Below the pieces are notes generated by a model. It ran no database searches. It was not told the DNA's origin and was given only the letters and a program-made list of their open reading frames with translations. A stretch of DNA of 64,000 bases from JANQOZ01 sp045106555 (GTDB lineage: Bacteria > Pseudomonadota > Gammaproteobacteria > Xanthomonadales > SZUA-38): assembly GCA_045106555.1 (NCBI GenBank), contig JBGCET010000014.1:186001-250000 (forward strand), in the 5' to 3' direction. Positions 26,625 to 35,431 of the stretch are shown piece after piece. Position numbers and translations under genes: made by a program. Position 1 is the stretch's first letter. Each line of letters begins with the position of its first letter.

Positions 26625-27539
26625 CTAACCATTGATGGTATCCAGCAGTCGCTTGCCCAGGGCATCCCGGCGACGCCCCGTCACGGCCTGCCCGCTGCCC
26701 GCGCGCAAATTCTGCGCCATGTGTTCCGGGTTTGAGGTGGCTGGAATGACGACGGTGACGGCCTCGTGTCCAACCACATATTTCAGCATGAGCTCTGACC
26801 AGCTATTGCAGTCGTACTCCTGAGCCCAAGGGGGCAGAGGGAGCCCGGCTAGTCGCCTAAACACCGACCCGCCCTCGAAGGGCCGATTGACGATTACTGC
26901 GACGTTGTGATCTGCCGCAACAGGCAGGACAGTTTCCTGGGCCGCTGGGCTGGCGACCGAGTAGTTAATTTGTACAAAGTCCAGCGGCTCGGTGCGAATT
27001 ACTTCTGCTAACCTCTCGTGAGCACTTGCTTGGTAATGAGTGACGCCGACATAACGTATGCGCCCCTGAGCCTGGCGCTCCCGGATGGTCTTGAGCTGAG
27101 TCTTGAGGTCAAGCAGATTGTGCACCTGCATCAGGTCGATGGTTTGGCGATGGAGTAATTTCGCCGAGGTATCCATTTGCCTTTGGCCTTGTTCTTTTCC
27201 TTCAGTCCAGACCTTGGTCGCCATGAACAATTGGTCAGAGACCTTCAGCTGTCTGGCAATGCTGCCCAACATGGCCTCAGATCGTCCGTACATGGGGCTG
27301 CTGTCCACCAACTGGCCGCCGCTGTTGCAGAACAGCGACAAAACCTTCCTTAGCTGGGCAATGGATGGATCGTTTGGGGGGACATCAAAGGTTTGCCAGG
27401 TGCCCATGCCGATGACCGGCAACTCCAGAGATCCAGCTCGTCTGCTGATCATGGCGCCTGCGTTGGGTAGGGCGGTAGCTGCCGCCAAGCCTGCGGCACA
27501 GCCGGCAATGAGGTGTCTTCGGCGCATGGGTTCTACCAT
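26625..27539 (-). CDS. Aldo/keto reductase with twin-arginine signal
   Basis: NADPH-dependent reductase of the AKR fold, apparently exported by Tat. The N-terminus EPMRRRHLIAGCAAGLAAATALP contains an RRRHLI twin-arginine motif and a hydrophobic stretch. The catalytic set is visible: Asp and Tyr in VDSSPMYGRSE, Lys in ATKVW and His in LMQVHN. The start is uncertain: ATG 27539 (chosen), 27527 or 27566 all precede the signal. A pocket for periplasmic substrates is implied by the signal, not by known function. It is divergent from a small lipoprotein gene. Confidence 0.87.
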   Translation of the reverse strand: MVEPMRRRHLIAGCAAGLAAATALPNAGAMISRRAGSLELPVIGMGTWQTFDVPPNDPSIAQLRKVLSLFCNSGGQLVDSSPMYGRSEAMLGSIARQLKVSDQLFMATKVWTEGKEQGQRQMDTSAKLLHRQTIDLMQVHNLLDLKTQLKTIRERQAQGRIRYVGVTHYQASAHERLAEVIRTEPLDFVQINYSVASPAAQETVLPVAADHNVAVIVNRPFEGGSVFRRLAGLPLPPWAQEYDCNSWSELMLKYVVGHEAVTVVIPATSNPEHMAQNLRAGSGQAVTGRRRDALGKRLLDTING

Positions 27540-27618
27540 AGCAGATCGTTGACAGCGGCTATCCAATCGCGCAGCATACGAATTGTTTCGTAAAAATGAT
27601 CAATTTCAGGAGAAAACC

Positions 27619-27918
27619 ATGAAAATGCCGATTCTGGCGCTGATTTGCGTCACCTTTCTGGCCGGTTGTGCCAGCAGCGGTGGTTCCACTACGGCGGACA
27701 CTGCTTCTGACAGCAAGCAGGCGGTCGCCAGCCAGGAGACGGCAACCGGCAAATCTCGGTTGGTTTGTAAGCGCGAAAAACCAATTGGCTCTAACCGGGT
27801 GGTGAAAACTTGTCGTACAAAAGATGAGTGGGACGCAGATGCGGTGCGGACCCAGTCAGCCATGGGGCGCCAGATGGGACGCGGCGGTGCCTGCGCCGAT
27901 TGTGGTGGCGACGGCTAG
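27619..27918 (+). CDS. Small lipoprotein
   Basis: 99-residue protein with a lipoprotein signal: KMPILALICVTFLAGC ending in the lipobox LAGC, so it is lipid-anchored after cleavage. The mature part is Ser/Thr/Ala-rich at first, then has KSRLVCKREKPIGSNRVVKTC. This segment recurs in small gammaproteobacterial proteins annotated only as hypothetical. It ends with a CADCGG pair. AGGAG lies upstream of ATG 27619. An almost perfect bidirectional terminator follows. Function is unknown. Confidence 0.8.
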   Translation: MKMPILALICVTFLAGCASSGGSTTADTASDSKQAVASQETATGKSRLVCKREKPIGSNRVVKTCRTKDEWDADAVRTQSAMGRQMGRGGACADCGGDG

Positions 27919-27940
27919 TACTTTTCTGATGGGTTACAAA

Positions 27941-27968
27941 AAACACCCCGCATGCGGGGTGTTTTTTT
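27941..27968. terminator. Bidirectional intrinsic terminator
   Basis: The perfect palindrome 27941-27964 (arms AAACACCCCGC and GCGGGGTGTTT) is preceded by an A-run and followed by T (27962-27968). It serves both the lipoprotein gene on the plus strand and the DUF4097 gene on the minus strand, whose stop is at 28020. Confidence 0.93.
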
Positions 27969-28019
27969 ATCCGACTTGCGTAACAAGCCATGCATGAATT
28001 GCTTCAGCCGGCGGCTGAA

Positions 28020-28811
28020 TCAATCCCGACGAATACTGATTGACCCGTTCACCGTATCCAGCGTCAGGCGTCCGCCGCCGGAACCCAGTCGCCCTCGGAG
28101 GTCTTTGCCGACCATCCCTTTGTCCACCGGCAGGCCAAAATCGTTGCGCAGGGAGCCGTGTACCGTTTCCGCGCGAATTTCAACGTCGGCGTCGTCCGGC
28201 AGGTAAACCAAAATCTGGCCATTCACCGACTCCAGTGAAACTCGCTGGTCAGATTGCAGTCGGTCCAGCTGAGCTTCAACCCGACCGTTAACCGTGGATA
28301 GTTTGGCATCAGAACTCACGCCCCTGACCTCGATGCTGCCATTGACCGTTTCGGCATCGACTTCTCCGCTGACGCCGACAATTTCGATAGAGCCATTCAC
28401 TGTCTCTACGCTTCGCAGTCTGGCGCCCATCGGAACCTTCATCTCGTACGATACCGAGCCTCCGTCACTGGAGCCCCACCAGCTGTTGGATTTTGAATGC
28501 ACGGTGTTGATTCGCAGATGGCTGGCGTCAGCCTTCACTTTCACTTTGACGCGTTCCAGAGTTTTCTCGGACTTGCCGGTGATGCGGTAGGTGAGCTGCA
28601 CATCCGACTCATCCCAAGCGCGAATTTCGATATCTCCATTGACGTTATCCACGCTGATGGCGCCGTTGGAATCCAGCGGATAATTCTCGGTCACTTCCTG
28701 CAGCGTCTTGGCCATTAATGGGCCGGCCAACGTCAGGGAAAGCACAGCGACCATCAGGTGCAGTAACTGATGGTAACGAACGGTGGATGAGTTGTTGGTG
28801 GTCAAGATCAT
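28020..28811 (-). CDS. DUF4097-family exported beta-repeat protein
   Basis: 263 residues with an N-terminal signal region (LLHLMVAVLSLTLAGPLMA) and a mature part made of short repeats around the motif T/S-V-N-G-x-I/V. Copies include ISVDNVNGDIEIRAW, VETVNGSIEIVGV, AETVNGSIEVRGV, LSTVNGRVEAQL and LDTVNGSISIRR. This is the right-handed beta-helix pattern of DUF4097 proteins. Members are found near anti-sigma or RNA polymerase ECF genes in many bacteria, which are absent here. Function is unknown; location is probably periplasmic. Confidence 0.85.
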   Translation of the reverse strand: MILTTNNSSTVRYHQLLHLMVAVLSLTLAGPLMAKTLQEVTENYPLDSNGAISVDNVNGDIEIRAWDESDVQLTYRITGKSEKTLERVKVKVKADASHLRINTVHSKSNSWWGSSDGGSVSYEMKVPMGARLRSVETVNGSIEIVGVSGEVDAETVNGSIEVRGVSSDAKLSTVNGRVEAQLDRLQSDQRVSLESVNGQILVYLPDDADVEIRAETVHGSLRNDFGLPVDKGMVGKDLRGRLGSGGGRLTLDTVNGSISIRRD

Positions 28812-29013
28812 GATTACCTGTTGTTGTAGTTGGCAGTCTGTAACGTTAGATGGGGTCAGTCCCCATTAGGTTTAAAGTAAAGCCTACAAAACCCCATCCC
28901 ACGCCCCTTACTGTGAATGCGCACAGGGTTGGATTCAATCCCTGGTTTTCCGGTGTCTGCAACGATTTCCTGGCCAGAATGCAGCATGGGTCCCAATAGA
29001 TTACTATAGGGCT

Positions 29014-29757
29014 ATGAAAACCATCGCTTTTTTCAATTTGAAAGGGGGTGTTGGCAAAACTGCCGGCGCGGTCAATACGGCCTACTATGCCACCATGGAC
29101 GGTTACAGCACCGTACTGTGGGACCTTGACGCGCAGGGGGCAGCAAGCTGGTACTTGTTGGGGGAGCGCCAACGCCAGCCCGGGCTGGAAAAAATTTGGT
29201 CCGAAAAAGCGCCCATCAGCAAGGTGCTGAAAGAGTCGCCCTATGAAAACTTGGACGTTATCGGTTCGGCGTTTTCCAATCGAAACGCCGACGTGTTGTT
29301 ATCAGAGCTTGGCCTCAAACGCATGCTGCTAAAGCGCCTAGCCGCGCCGCTGGCAGAAAATTACGACCTGCTGGTGCTGGATTGTCCCCCCAGCCTGTCG
29401 CGACTGACCGAACAGATATTCCACGCCTGTGATGCGGTGGTCATGCCGGTTATTCCCACGCCGCTGTCACTGCGAGCCTATACTCAAGTGCGGGACTTCA
29501 TGGACAAAGCCGGCCGTCCGGATACGCCATTGCTGCCCTATTACTCCATGGTTGACCGACGTAAACGCCTGCATCGCGAGTGGTTGGAGTCGCCACCCAA
29601 AGAGCTGAAAAAGCGCCTTAAAACGTATATTCCCTACGCCTCCAACATAGAGCAGATGGGGCTGCGGCAAGCGCCGGTAGGCGAATTTGCCTTCAGCGAC
29701 GTAGGTGGACAGGCTTTGTACGCGCTGTGGCAAGAAATTGAGAAAAAGCTGAAGTAG
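29014..29757 (+). CDS. Orphan ParA-family ATPase
   Basis: 247-residue P-loop ATPase of the ParA/MinD/Soj fold. The deviant Walker A motif FNLKGGVGKTAGAVN (about residues 6-20) has its signature lysine. WDLDAQGAASW is the Walker A' region and LLVLDCPPSLS the Walker B region. No parB or centromere-like gene is adjacent, and the protein is shorter than typical chromosomal ParA plus N-terminal domain. Orphan ParA proteins position proteins or complexes (for example chemotaxis arrays or microcompartments) on the nucleoid or membrane. Here the cargo is unknown. AGGG lies just upstream of its ATG. Confidence 0.88.
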   Translation: MKTIAFFNLKGGVGKTAGAVNTAYYATMDGYSTVLWDLDAQGAASWYLLGERQRQPGLEKIWSEKAPISKVLKESPYENLDVIGSAFSNRNADVLLSELGLKRMLLKRLAAPLAENYDLLVLDCPPSLSRLTEQIFHACDAVVMPVIPTPLSLRAYTQVRDFMDKAGRPDTPLLPYYSMVDRRKRLHREWLESPPKELKKRLKTYIPYASNIEQMGLRQAPVGEFAFSDVGGQALYALWQEIEKKLK

Positions 29758-29804
29758 GGTTTCAGCGCCCGGGCGGGCTGGTCGGCCATTTACGGGTCAC
29801 TCGC

Positions 29805-31277
29805 TCAAGGCAACGGACGGGTGGACAATTCCGCCGTTTGAAGGCCCCCGATACTGGCCGTTCCAAACCCCTCAAAGGGTTCAGTGTTGTAAATTCTGTT
29901 GTGTTGCCAGTGGTCCACAGACACGGGCTTGCCGTCGACGATGGCCGGTCGAAAGCGGGCCTTGCGCATCAGCTGTTGAGCCAGTCTGATGGTAGTTCCA
30001 TGCATATTGGTGTCGGTAAGATAAACCCGGGCGGGCCGGCCGTCGGCCCTGATAGACATGCGGAAATTTGCGAAGGCGTGGTCATTGGCCCACTGGTATC
30101 CCATCTCAACAAGCGGCACTTCCGGCCCATCAAAAATCATTTGCGGCGTTGCCATCTGACGCTGCAGGTAAGCACCGTTCGGGCTGTTGCCTGCGGCCTT
30201 CCAGGCAAGAGCGTAGAACCGAGCGGCTTCTTTCCGTCGTCCAAATAACGTTAGCCAGTCCGCGGTAAACGCGTGGATCTGGGATTGACGAAGGGGTTCG
30301 AACGCTGCGGGTTGTTCCATCACCATCTGGCTTGCCCTGCGTGCCAGGCGCAAGCCTCGATCGGTTTCCAGGTTGCCTTGGCGCAGATAAATTTGAGACA
30401 ACGCGGTGAGTGTAGCCAACTCAACGGCCGGCTGGCGGTGAGCCGCGGCAACAGCCTGCTGGGCGTCAAGCAGCTGATTGAATTCTGAAATGGCTTGTTT
30501 GAACTGCCCGTTGTCGACTAGCCATTCGGATAGCAAATGCACCGACGCTAGCTGCTGGGTGCTGTGAGGCGAATGGTCTTGACGCACAATTTTTAGATGG
30601 GTGCGGTAAAGCTGACCTGTATCGAAGGTCTCGTCCTCGGCGTCGGTCGCATCCGCTCTGGCCAATAGGAGTGGCAACTGGCGAGGGTCGCGAGCGCCAT
30701 AGTGTCGCTGGATCAAAAGTTGTGCCCGAGACAGGGACCTGTTGGCGTCCCTGTGCCGTCCGAGCGACTGTTCGGTTAGTCCGAGCGCAATCAATGGTCC
30801 CAGCCATTGCTTGCCAAACCAGTCTTCTTGACGCCTTAAGCCTTCCACGCCTTGTTTGAGTAATGGCAGGGCCTGTTCTGGCTGGCCATCGACATAAAGC
30901 GCGACGCCAAGGGTCAGGCGCAAATGAAACAGCTGAACGTTTAATGGCTCAGGTCCATCAGGCCCGCTTTGTTCGAGTGTCGCCAGCTGTTGTTTTGCGT
31001 GCTGCACAGCGCTGGTAGAAAATCCTTCTTGCAGCAGGCTGCGCACCGCGTTGTCAGCGTCCATATGGCTGTAAAGCAACGCTGACGGGATCTCCCTCAA
31101 GGCGTCGACGCCGGGCGGCGTGGGTTCCAGTAGCGTGCCAAAACTCAGTGCGCGGGGGCTATGGGTCGTCTGGTTGAGGTCGATATGCGGAAAAACGAAC
31201 ATACCGCTTTCTGATCTCACAGCGCCACAGATCAACGATAACAACACAATTATTACCAGGCTGGTTGGTCGGTTCAT
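29805..31277 (-). CDS. TPR-repeat exported protein with TonB-C-like end
   Basis: 490 residues with a signal peptide (TSLVIIVLLSLICGAVRS). The middle (about 75-370) is helical with tetratricopeptide-like repeats, for example HLRLTLGVALYVDGQPEQAL and IALGLTEQSLGRHRDANRSL. The C-terminal part (about 400-460), with RPARVYLTDTNMHG and MRKARFRPAIVDGKPVS, matches the C-terminal domain of TonB-like energy transducers, where it would contact outer-membrane partners. It lacks the usual Pro-rich spacer and N-terminal anchor of TonB. A bridging or scaffolding role is inferred. It is divergent from the ankyrin gene, with 35 bases between. Confidence 0.75.
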   Translation of the reverse strand: MNRPTSLVIIVLLSLICGAVRSESGMFVFPHIDLNQTTHSPRALSFGTLLEPTPPGVDALREIPSALLYSHMDADNAVRSLLQEGFSTSAVQHAKQQLATLEQSGPDGPEPLNVQLFHLRLTLGVALYVDGQPEQALPLLKQGVEGLRRQEDWFGKQWLGPLIALGLTEQSLGRHRDANRSLSRAQLLIQRHYGARDPRQLPLLLARADATDAEDETFDTGQLYRTHLKIVRQDHSPHSTQQLASVHLLSEWLVDNGQFKQAISEFNQLLDAQQAVAAAHRQPAVELATLTALSQIYLRQGNLETDRGLRLARRASQMVMEQPAAFEPLRQSQIHAFTADWLTLFGRRKEAARFYALAWKAAGNSPNGAYLQRQMATPQMIFDGPEVPLVEMGYQWANDHAFANFRMSIRADGRPARVYLTDTNMHGTTIRLAQQLMRKARFRPAIVDGKPVSVDHWQHNRIYNTEPFEGFGTASIGGLQTAELSTRPLP

Positions 31278-31312
31278 AGTCCCCTCCTGTTAGGATAGAC
31301 CGTTGATCGAGC

Positions 31313-32035
31313 GTGAGCGTTGCAGCTGTGCGATCCATTGACCGAGCAAAACCCCGTCGGTTTGACGGCAGGAGCCTGCGTTATCTTGGCCTGTTGGTCG
31401 GGCTTTGCGGTTTGGTATATCTGAGCTTGAATGGCGACTCGCGCCCCCGCCAGGCAACTCCCTCAACGGCCAAAACAACATCCGCTGCCACGGCCACTGA
31501 GCCGGTGGCTCAAATGGGTGCGGACGTTCTAGAATCTTGGCTTGAAGCGCTGTGGAGCGCTGATGAACTTGCTGTTCAACGGCTGCTTGGCCAGGGGATT
31601 TCTGCCAACGGCCCCTTGGACCAACGCAATACCCGGCCTTTGCATCTGCTATTTTTCGGATCGGCCTGTGAATTCGGGCGATCCTCTGCTGGCGTCTTGC
31701 CGGTGTTGGAGCGGTTAATTCGTGCAGGTGCATCGGTCAATGCGGCGGACCTTAAGGGCAACACTCCGCTGATGATGGCGGCTGCCGAGTGTGGCCCGGA
31801 AGTGGTGTCACGCCTGTTGGCAGCGGGCGCCGATGCGGGGGCAGTCAACGTCCTGGGCTTAAGCGCTTTTGAGCTGACGTTAACCAACGCCAGCGAAACG
31901 GGCCGAGTACTTGCGGCCCATGGGTTTCGCCTGTCGCGGGACCAATTTACCCACTACCAATCAATTTACAGCGACGAGCCAAACGTGCTGAAACAGCTTT
32001 CGCTGGCAGATCCGAGTCAATCCTCACCTCGCTGA
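31313..32035 (+). CDS. Membrane-anchored ankyrin-repeat protein
   Basis: 240 residues. A basic N-terminus (DRAKPRRFDGRSLR) precedes one hydrophobic helix (YLGLLVGLCGLVYLSL, about 24-40), so the rest is probably periplasmic. Ankyrin repeats follow: LIRAGASVNAADLKGNTPLMMAAAEC and LLAAGADAGAVNVLGLSAFELTL match the consensus well. The start is uncertain: GTG 31313 is the first in frame, but its ribosome-binding site is weak. Ankyrin repeats mediate protein binding; the partner is unknown. The cupredoxin gene follows on the same strand after 95 bases and may share its transcript. Confidence 0.75.
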   Translation: MSVAAVRSIDRAKPRRFDGRSLRYLGLLVGLCGLVYLSLNGDSRPRQATPSTAKTTSAATATEPVAQMGADVLESWLEALWSADELAVQRLLGQGISANGPLDQRNTRPLHLLFFGSACEFGRSSAGVLPVLERLIRAGASVNAADLKGNTPLMMAAAECGPEVVSRLLAAGADAGAVNVLGLSAFELTLTNASETGRVLAAHGFRLSRDQFTHYQSIYSDEPNVLKQLSLADPSQSSPR

Positions 32036-32130
32036 AAACGCCGATAATCTACCCACCATTCGGCTTCGGGACTTGCTCTTGTGCCAACAACTGGCTTTAA
32101 TGGGGCGGATAACTGGTAGGGGCCTAAATT

Positions 32131-32823
32131 GTGGTCAAAAAATCCTGTCTACACATAGTGTTACTAACAGTAGTTCTTTTCAATTCTAGTCTTGTGCTAG
32201 GGGCAGAATTGACGGGTCAAGTACGTTTGGTTGAAGGCACGAAAGCACTCTCCAGCGTACGTGATGTGGTGGTCTACTTTCGCAGCGATGCCGCGCGATC
32301 CGATGCCGCCGAGCAACTGGCGGCGCTGGACAGCGCGCAATACATCATGGGCACTCGAAAGAAAGCCTTTGATCCTAAGGTTCTGGCCGTTCCGGCAGGT
32401 GCAACCGTGCGATTTCCAAACCGCGACCCAATCTTGCACAACGTTTTCTCGGTCTCTGGCGACAATGCTTTTGATGCCGGTTTGATCCCCAAGGGTGATG
32501 GAAAGACCCATCGGTTTTCTGAACCGGGCCGGGTGCGGGTTTTTTGTAACGTGCACCAAGAAATGACCGCCAACATTTTGGTGCTGGATACGCCACATTT
32601 TGTGTACCCGGATCGACGAGGTCGATTTACGTTGAAAGACCTGCCTGATGGGCCAGGCACGTTGTTGGTGTGGCATGAGCGGGCGAGTGCGTCTCGCAAA
32701 GTCCGGGTTGGGAGTACAGAAGAACTGATTGTCGATCTGCCGCTAATTAAACGCCAGGTCCCCAACCATAAGAATAAATTTGGTCGTTCCTACAAAACGA
32801 GGCAGCGTCGTGGCCGATACTGA
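32131..32823 (+). CDS. Exported cupredoxin-like copper protein
   Basis: 230-residue secreted protein: signal peptide (SCLHIVLLTVVLFNSSLVLG), then a beta-rich domain. A type-1 copper site is suggested by His103 in NRDPILHNVFS and by the Cys139-x2-His142-x2-Met145 cluster in RVFCNVHQEM, arranged as in cupredoxins. Related proteins are often annotated as methylamine-utilisation or plastocyanin-like. After about residue 155 a second small beta region (FTLKDLPDGPGTLLVWHE) follows, with a basic tail. GTG 32131 has GGGG ahead of it. The 3' end overlaps the start of the kinase gene by 14 bases, so the two are translationally coupled. A redox or copper-sensing role is inferred. Confidence 0.82.
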   Translation: MVKKSCLHIVLLTVVLFNSSLVLGAELTGQVRLVEGTKALSSVRDVVVYFRSDAARSDAAEQLAALDSAQYIMGTRKKAFDPKVLAVPAGATVRFPNRDPILHNVFSVSGDNAFDAGLIPKGDGKTHRFSEPGRVRVFCNVHQEMTANILVLDTPHFVYPDRRGRFTLKDLPDGPGTLLVWHERASASRKVRVGSTEELIVDLPLIKRQVPNHKNKFGRSYKTRQRRGRY

Positions 32824-35431
32824 TACGAAATCTCGATTAACCCTGGGTAGCCAGTTCTTTTGGCTTACTGCCGTTCTGATCGTGCTTGTTGTGCTGTTTG
32901 CTGTAGGCACAGGGGTCGTTCAGGGACAACGCCTTGCCGCAGCGTCTGTGGACGCTGCGCTAACCCGGTCTACGGTGACTCAGTTTGATATTGAGCGCTT
33001 AAGAGCAAGGGAAGTGGAGCTGGTTTCTGAAATTCTGGCTGGCGACACAGCGGTCACCAGCTATGTCGCGGAGGCTGCTGCTCAAGATGTTCTCGGGTCA
33101 ATTGCCGATCTTTTGGCCGAGCGGCAGTCTGAATACCAGTTCGATTTAGCCATCGTGATGGACGCTGAGGGGCAGGTGCTGGCCCGAACAGATCGGCCGC
33201 TAAAAGCCGACGAAGATCTTTCCGACGATACATTAGTCCGCGAGTTGATCAACTTCCTGGCTCCGGTGTCAGCCATTTGGGGAGAGGGCGACGACCTGTA
33301 CCAAGTTGCTATGACGCCTATGGATCAAAACTTCACCTTAATTGGGTTTCTGGTTGTCGGAAAACGCATTGACGCCAACCTTAGCGACGAAATCAAAAAT
33401 GCGACGGGCACTGAACAGATCTGGGTCAACAAGTCCGGCGGTATTGTCACCACCACCTTGAGCGACGATGAAACCGTGCAGATCATTGACCAGCTCGGCG
33501 GCATGGGCGGATCACTGGAAACATTACTGGGCGGGGAAGCTGAGGCGTTTCGGCGGGAAGTATCGGTCGGTGGAGCGCAGTGGATGCTGAATGCCGAACC
33601 GGTGGCTCTGGATGAGGACACCCTGGTGGCCGCGGTTATCACCGGGGTATCGGTAGATTCACTGATGGCACCCTATCGCCGTCAGGCCTGGATTCTGGCT
33701 GCTGTGGGCCTGGCGGCTATTATTGCTGGCCTGGCCTTGTCCCTGTGGCTATCGCGCAAGCTGGCGAAACCACTGGGCGCGCTAACCCAAGCCGCTACGG
33801 CAGCCGGTGGCGGTCATTACGAACAGCATTTTGATCATAGCGGTAGCCGCGAGATTGTTGATCTGGGTAATGCCTTCGAGACCCTGCTCAGCGACCTTCG
33901 AGAAAAACGGGATATGGAAGAGTACGTCTCTGACCTGTCCCGTTATTTGCCCGATCCGGCATTCGAGCAAAGCACCGTGACCCGCACTCACCAACCGGCG
34001 ACAAAACCTGGCCGCGAGCAGTTGGCACTGCTGGCGCTGGATTACCGGCACATGGTGAATCTGGAGCAGGTTGGAAGCGCGGAAGAAAATGTGCGGCAAT
34101 TCCAATCGACCTTGTCCCAGATCGCTGCGTTGGCAGAAGCTCTTGAAGCCCGCCTGGAATCGTTCACTGGCCATCGCGCAGTCATCGGGTTTCGCGGCGA
34201 CGAAGCGATCGCTCATGCACTGGAGTTTGCTGGCCACGTGGCAGAGTACGCCAGCGATCAACCCAGCAAGGCATTGGTTATGGGGCAGGTGGATCGCGGT
34301 ATGGTTCGGGCAGGAATGTCCAGTGCTGAAGTCTTAATTGGTAAAGCCAGCCATCAGGTGGATTTGTTGCTGGAAGAAGCTCAGCCCGGAGTGTTGTTGT
34401 TTTCACCGAGCATACGCGATCAGGTGAGTGAGTTGTTGAGTGAGGTTGATGGGCAACCTATGGTGCACAAAGGTCGCATCAGCGGTCGAAAATACCTGGC
34501 GCTGAACAACGACAACCTGTCTCATTTCGCTGATGCCGTATCGAGTAGAACGCTGAAGGCCGACCGCACGGCCGCGGCAGACAGCGTGATTGAGAGCGTG
34601 GCAAAAACCCGCGAAATCGTTCCGGGTGATGTGTTCGCTGGACGTTTTGAGATCGTCTCTATTCTCGGCCAGGGCGGCATGGGAATGGTTTACAAGGCGC
34701 TGGATCGGGAGCTGGACGACTTTGTTGCGCTGAAGACTCTGTTGCCTTCAATGGCTAATAACGAAGGCTACCTTCAGCAGTTGAAAGAAGAAATTAAGCT
34801 CGCTCGAATCATTACCCATCCGAATGTCTTGCGTACTTTCGATTTCGGTAGCAGCGAGGGGACCGCGTACATTTCCATGGAATATGTTCGCGGTATGACC
34901 CTCAAGTACCTGATGCGGCAACGCTCGCGGCTGCCGTTTTCCGCCGGCCTTCGGATTATTCGGCAGACCTGCGCCGGTCTGGCCGCGGCCCATGAAAAAG
35001 ACGTGGTTCACCGGGATATCAAGCCGGAGAACATCATCTTGGAGGCCGCGGGCAACGCCAAACTTATGGACTTTGGTATTGCTCAACCAGTGCAAAACGT
35101 GGAAGCGTCCAGTGGCGTCTTTTTCGGCACACCTCGGTACGCAGCACCCGAACAAATGGAAGGGGGCAAAGTGGATGCCCATGCCGACGTCTATGCCTGC
35201 GGAATAATCATCTACGAATTGTTCGGCGGTAACACGCCGTTCCAGCAATCCGACATGATGGAAATTTACGAGGCAAAGACTTCGGCCGCGTATACGCCAC
35301 TAAAAGAAGTCTGGGAAGAGTGTCCGCCCGCTTTGGAGACCGTAGTGAATTGCTGTCTGTCCCCTGACGTTAATACCCGCTATGCCAACGCCACGGCGTT
35401 GTCTGCTGCCCTGGGGTCATTACGAGGATGA
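32810..35431 (+). CDS. Receptor Ser/Thr protein kinase with periplasmic sensor, HAMP and cyclase-like module
   Basis: 873 residues from GTG 32810 (GAGG upstream). TM1 at about 16-37, a periplasmic sensor of dCache-like size (about 40-290), TM2 at about 292-314 and a HAMP region (315-370). A domain resembling class III nucleotide cyclases (about 402-575) follows. It keeps an Asp in LALDYRHMVN, but GH replaces the usual GD at GHRAVIGF, so it is probably catalytically dead. The C-terminal kinase (about 612-870) is complete: GQGGMG loop (620-625), Lys642, HRD with Asp736, DFG with Asp754. Its stop overlaps the next start (ATGA). Fusions of HAMP and cyclase domains to an STK are unusual; it likely reports on the neighbouring periplasmic protein. 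Confidence 0.9.
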   Translation: MADTDTKSRLTLGSQFFWLTAVLIVLVVLFAVGTGVVQGQRLAAASVDAALTRSTVTQFDIERLRAREVELVSEILAGDTAVTSYVAEAAAQDVLGSIADLLAERQSEYQFDLAIVMDAEGQVLARTDRPLKADEDLSDDTLVRELINFLAPVSAIWGEGDDLYQVAMTPMDQNFTLIGFLVVGKRIDANLSDEIKNATGTEQIWVNKSGGIVTTTLSDDETVQIIDQLGGMGGSLETLLGGEAEAFRREVSVGGAQWMLNAEPVALDEDTLVAAVITGVSVDSLMAPYRRQAWILAAVGLAAIIAGLALSLWLSRKLAKPLGALTQAATAAGGGHYEQHFDHSGSREIVDLGNAFETLLSDLREKRDMEEYVSDLSRYLPDPAFEQSTVTRTHQPATKPGREQLALLALDYRHMVNLEQVGSAEENVRQFQSTLSQIAALAEALEARLESFTGHRAVIGFRGDEAIAHALEFAGHVAEYASDQPSKALVMGQVDRGMVRAGMSSAEVLIGKASHQVDLLLEEAQPGVLLFSPSIRDQVSELLSEVDGQPMVHKGRISGRKYLALNNDNLSHFADAVSSRTLKADRTAAADSVIESVAKTREIVPGDVFAGRFEIVSILGQGGMGMVYKALDRELDDFVALKTLLPSMANNEGYLQQLKEEIKLARIITHPNVLRTFDFGSSEGTAYISMEYVRGMTLKYLMRQRSRLPFSAGLRIIRQTCAGLAAAHEKDVVHRDIKPENIILEAAGNAKLMDFGIAQPVQNVEASSGVFFGTPRYAAPEQMEGGKVDAHADVYACGIIIYELFGGNTPFQQSDMMEIYEAKTSAAYTPLKEVWEECPPALETVVNCCLSPDVNTRYANATALSAALGSLRG

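Noticed and set aside
28846..29172. A 108-codon minus-strand frame over the ParA promoter and 5' end
   Set aside because: It overlaps the Walker A region of a clear gene, and no family or ribosome-binding site supports it.
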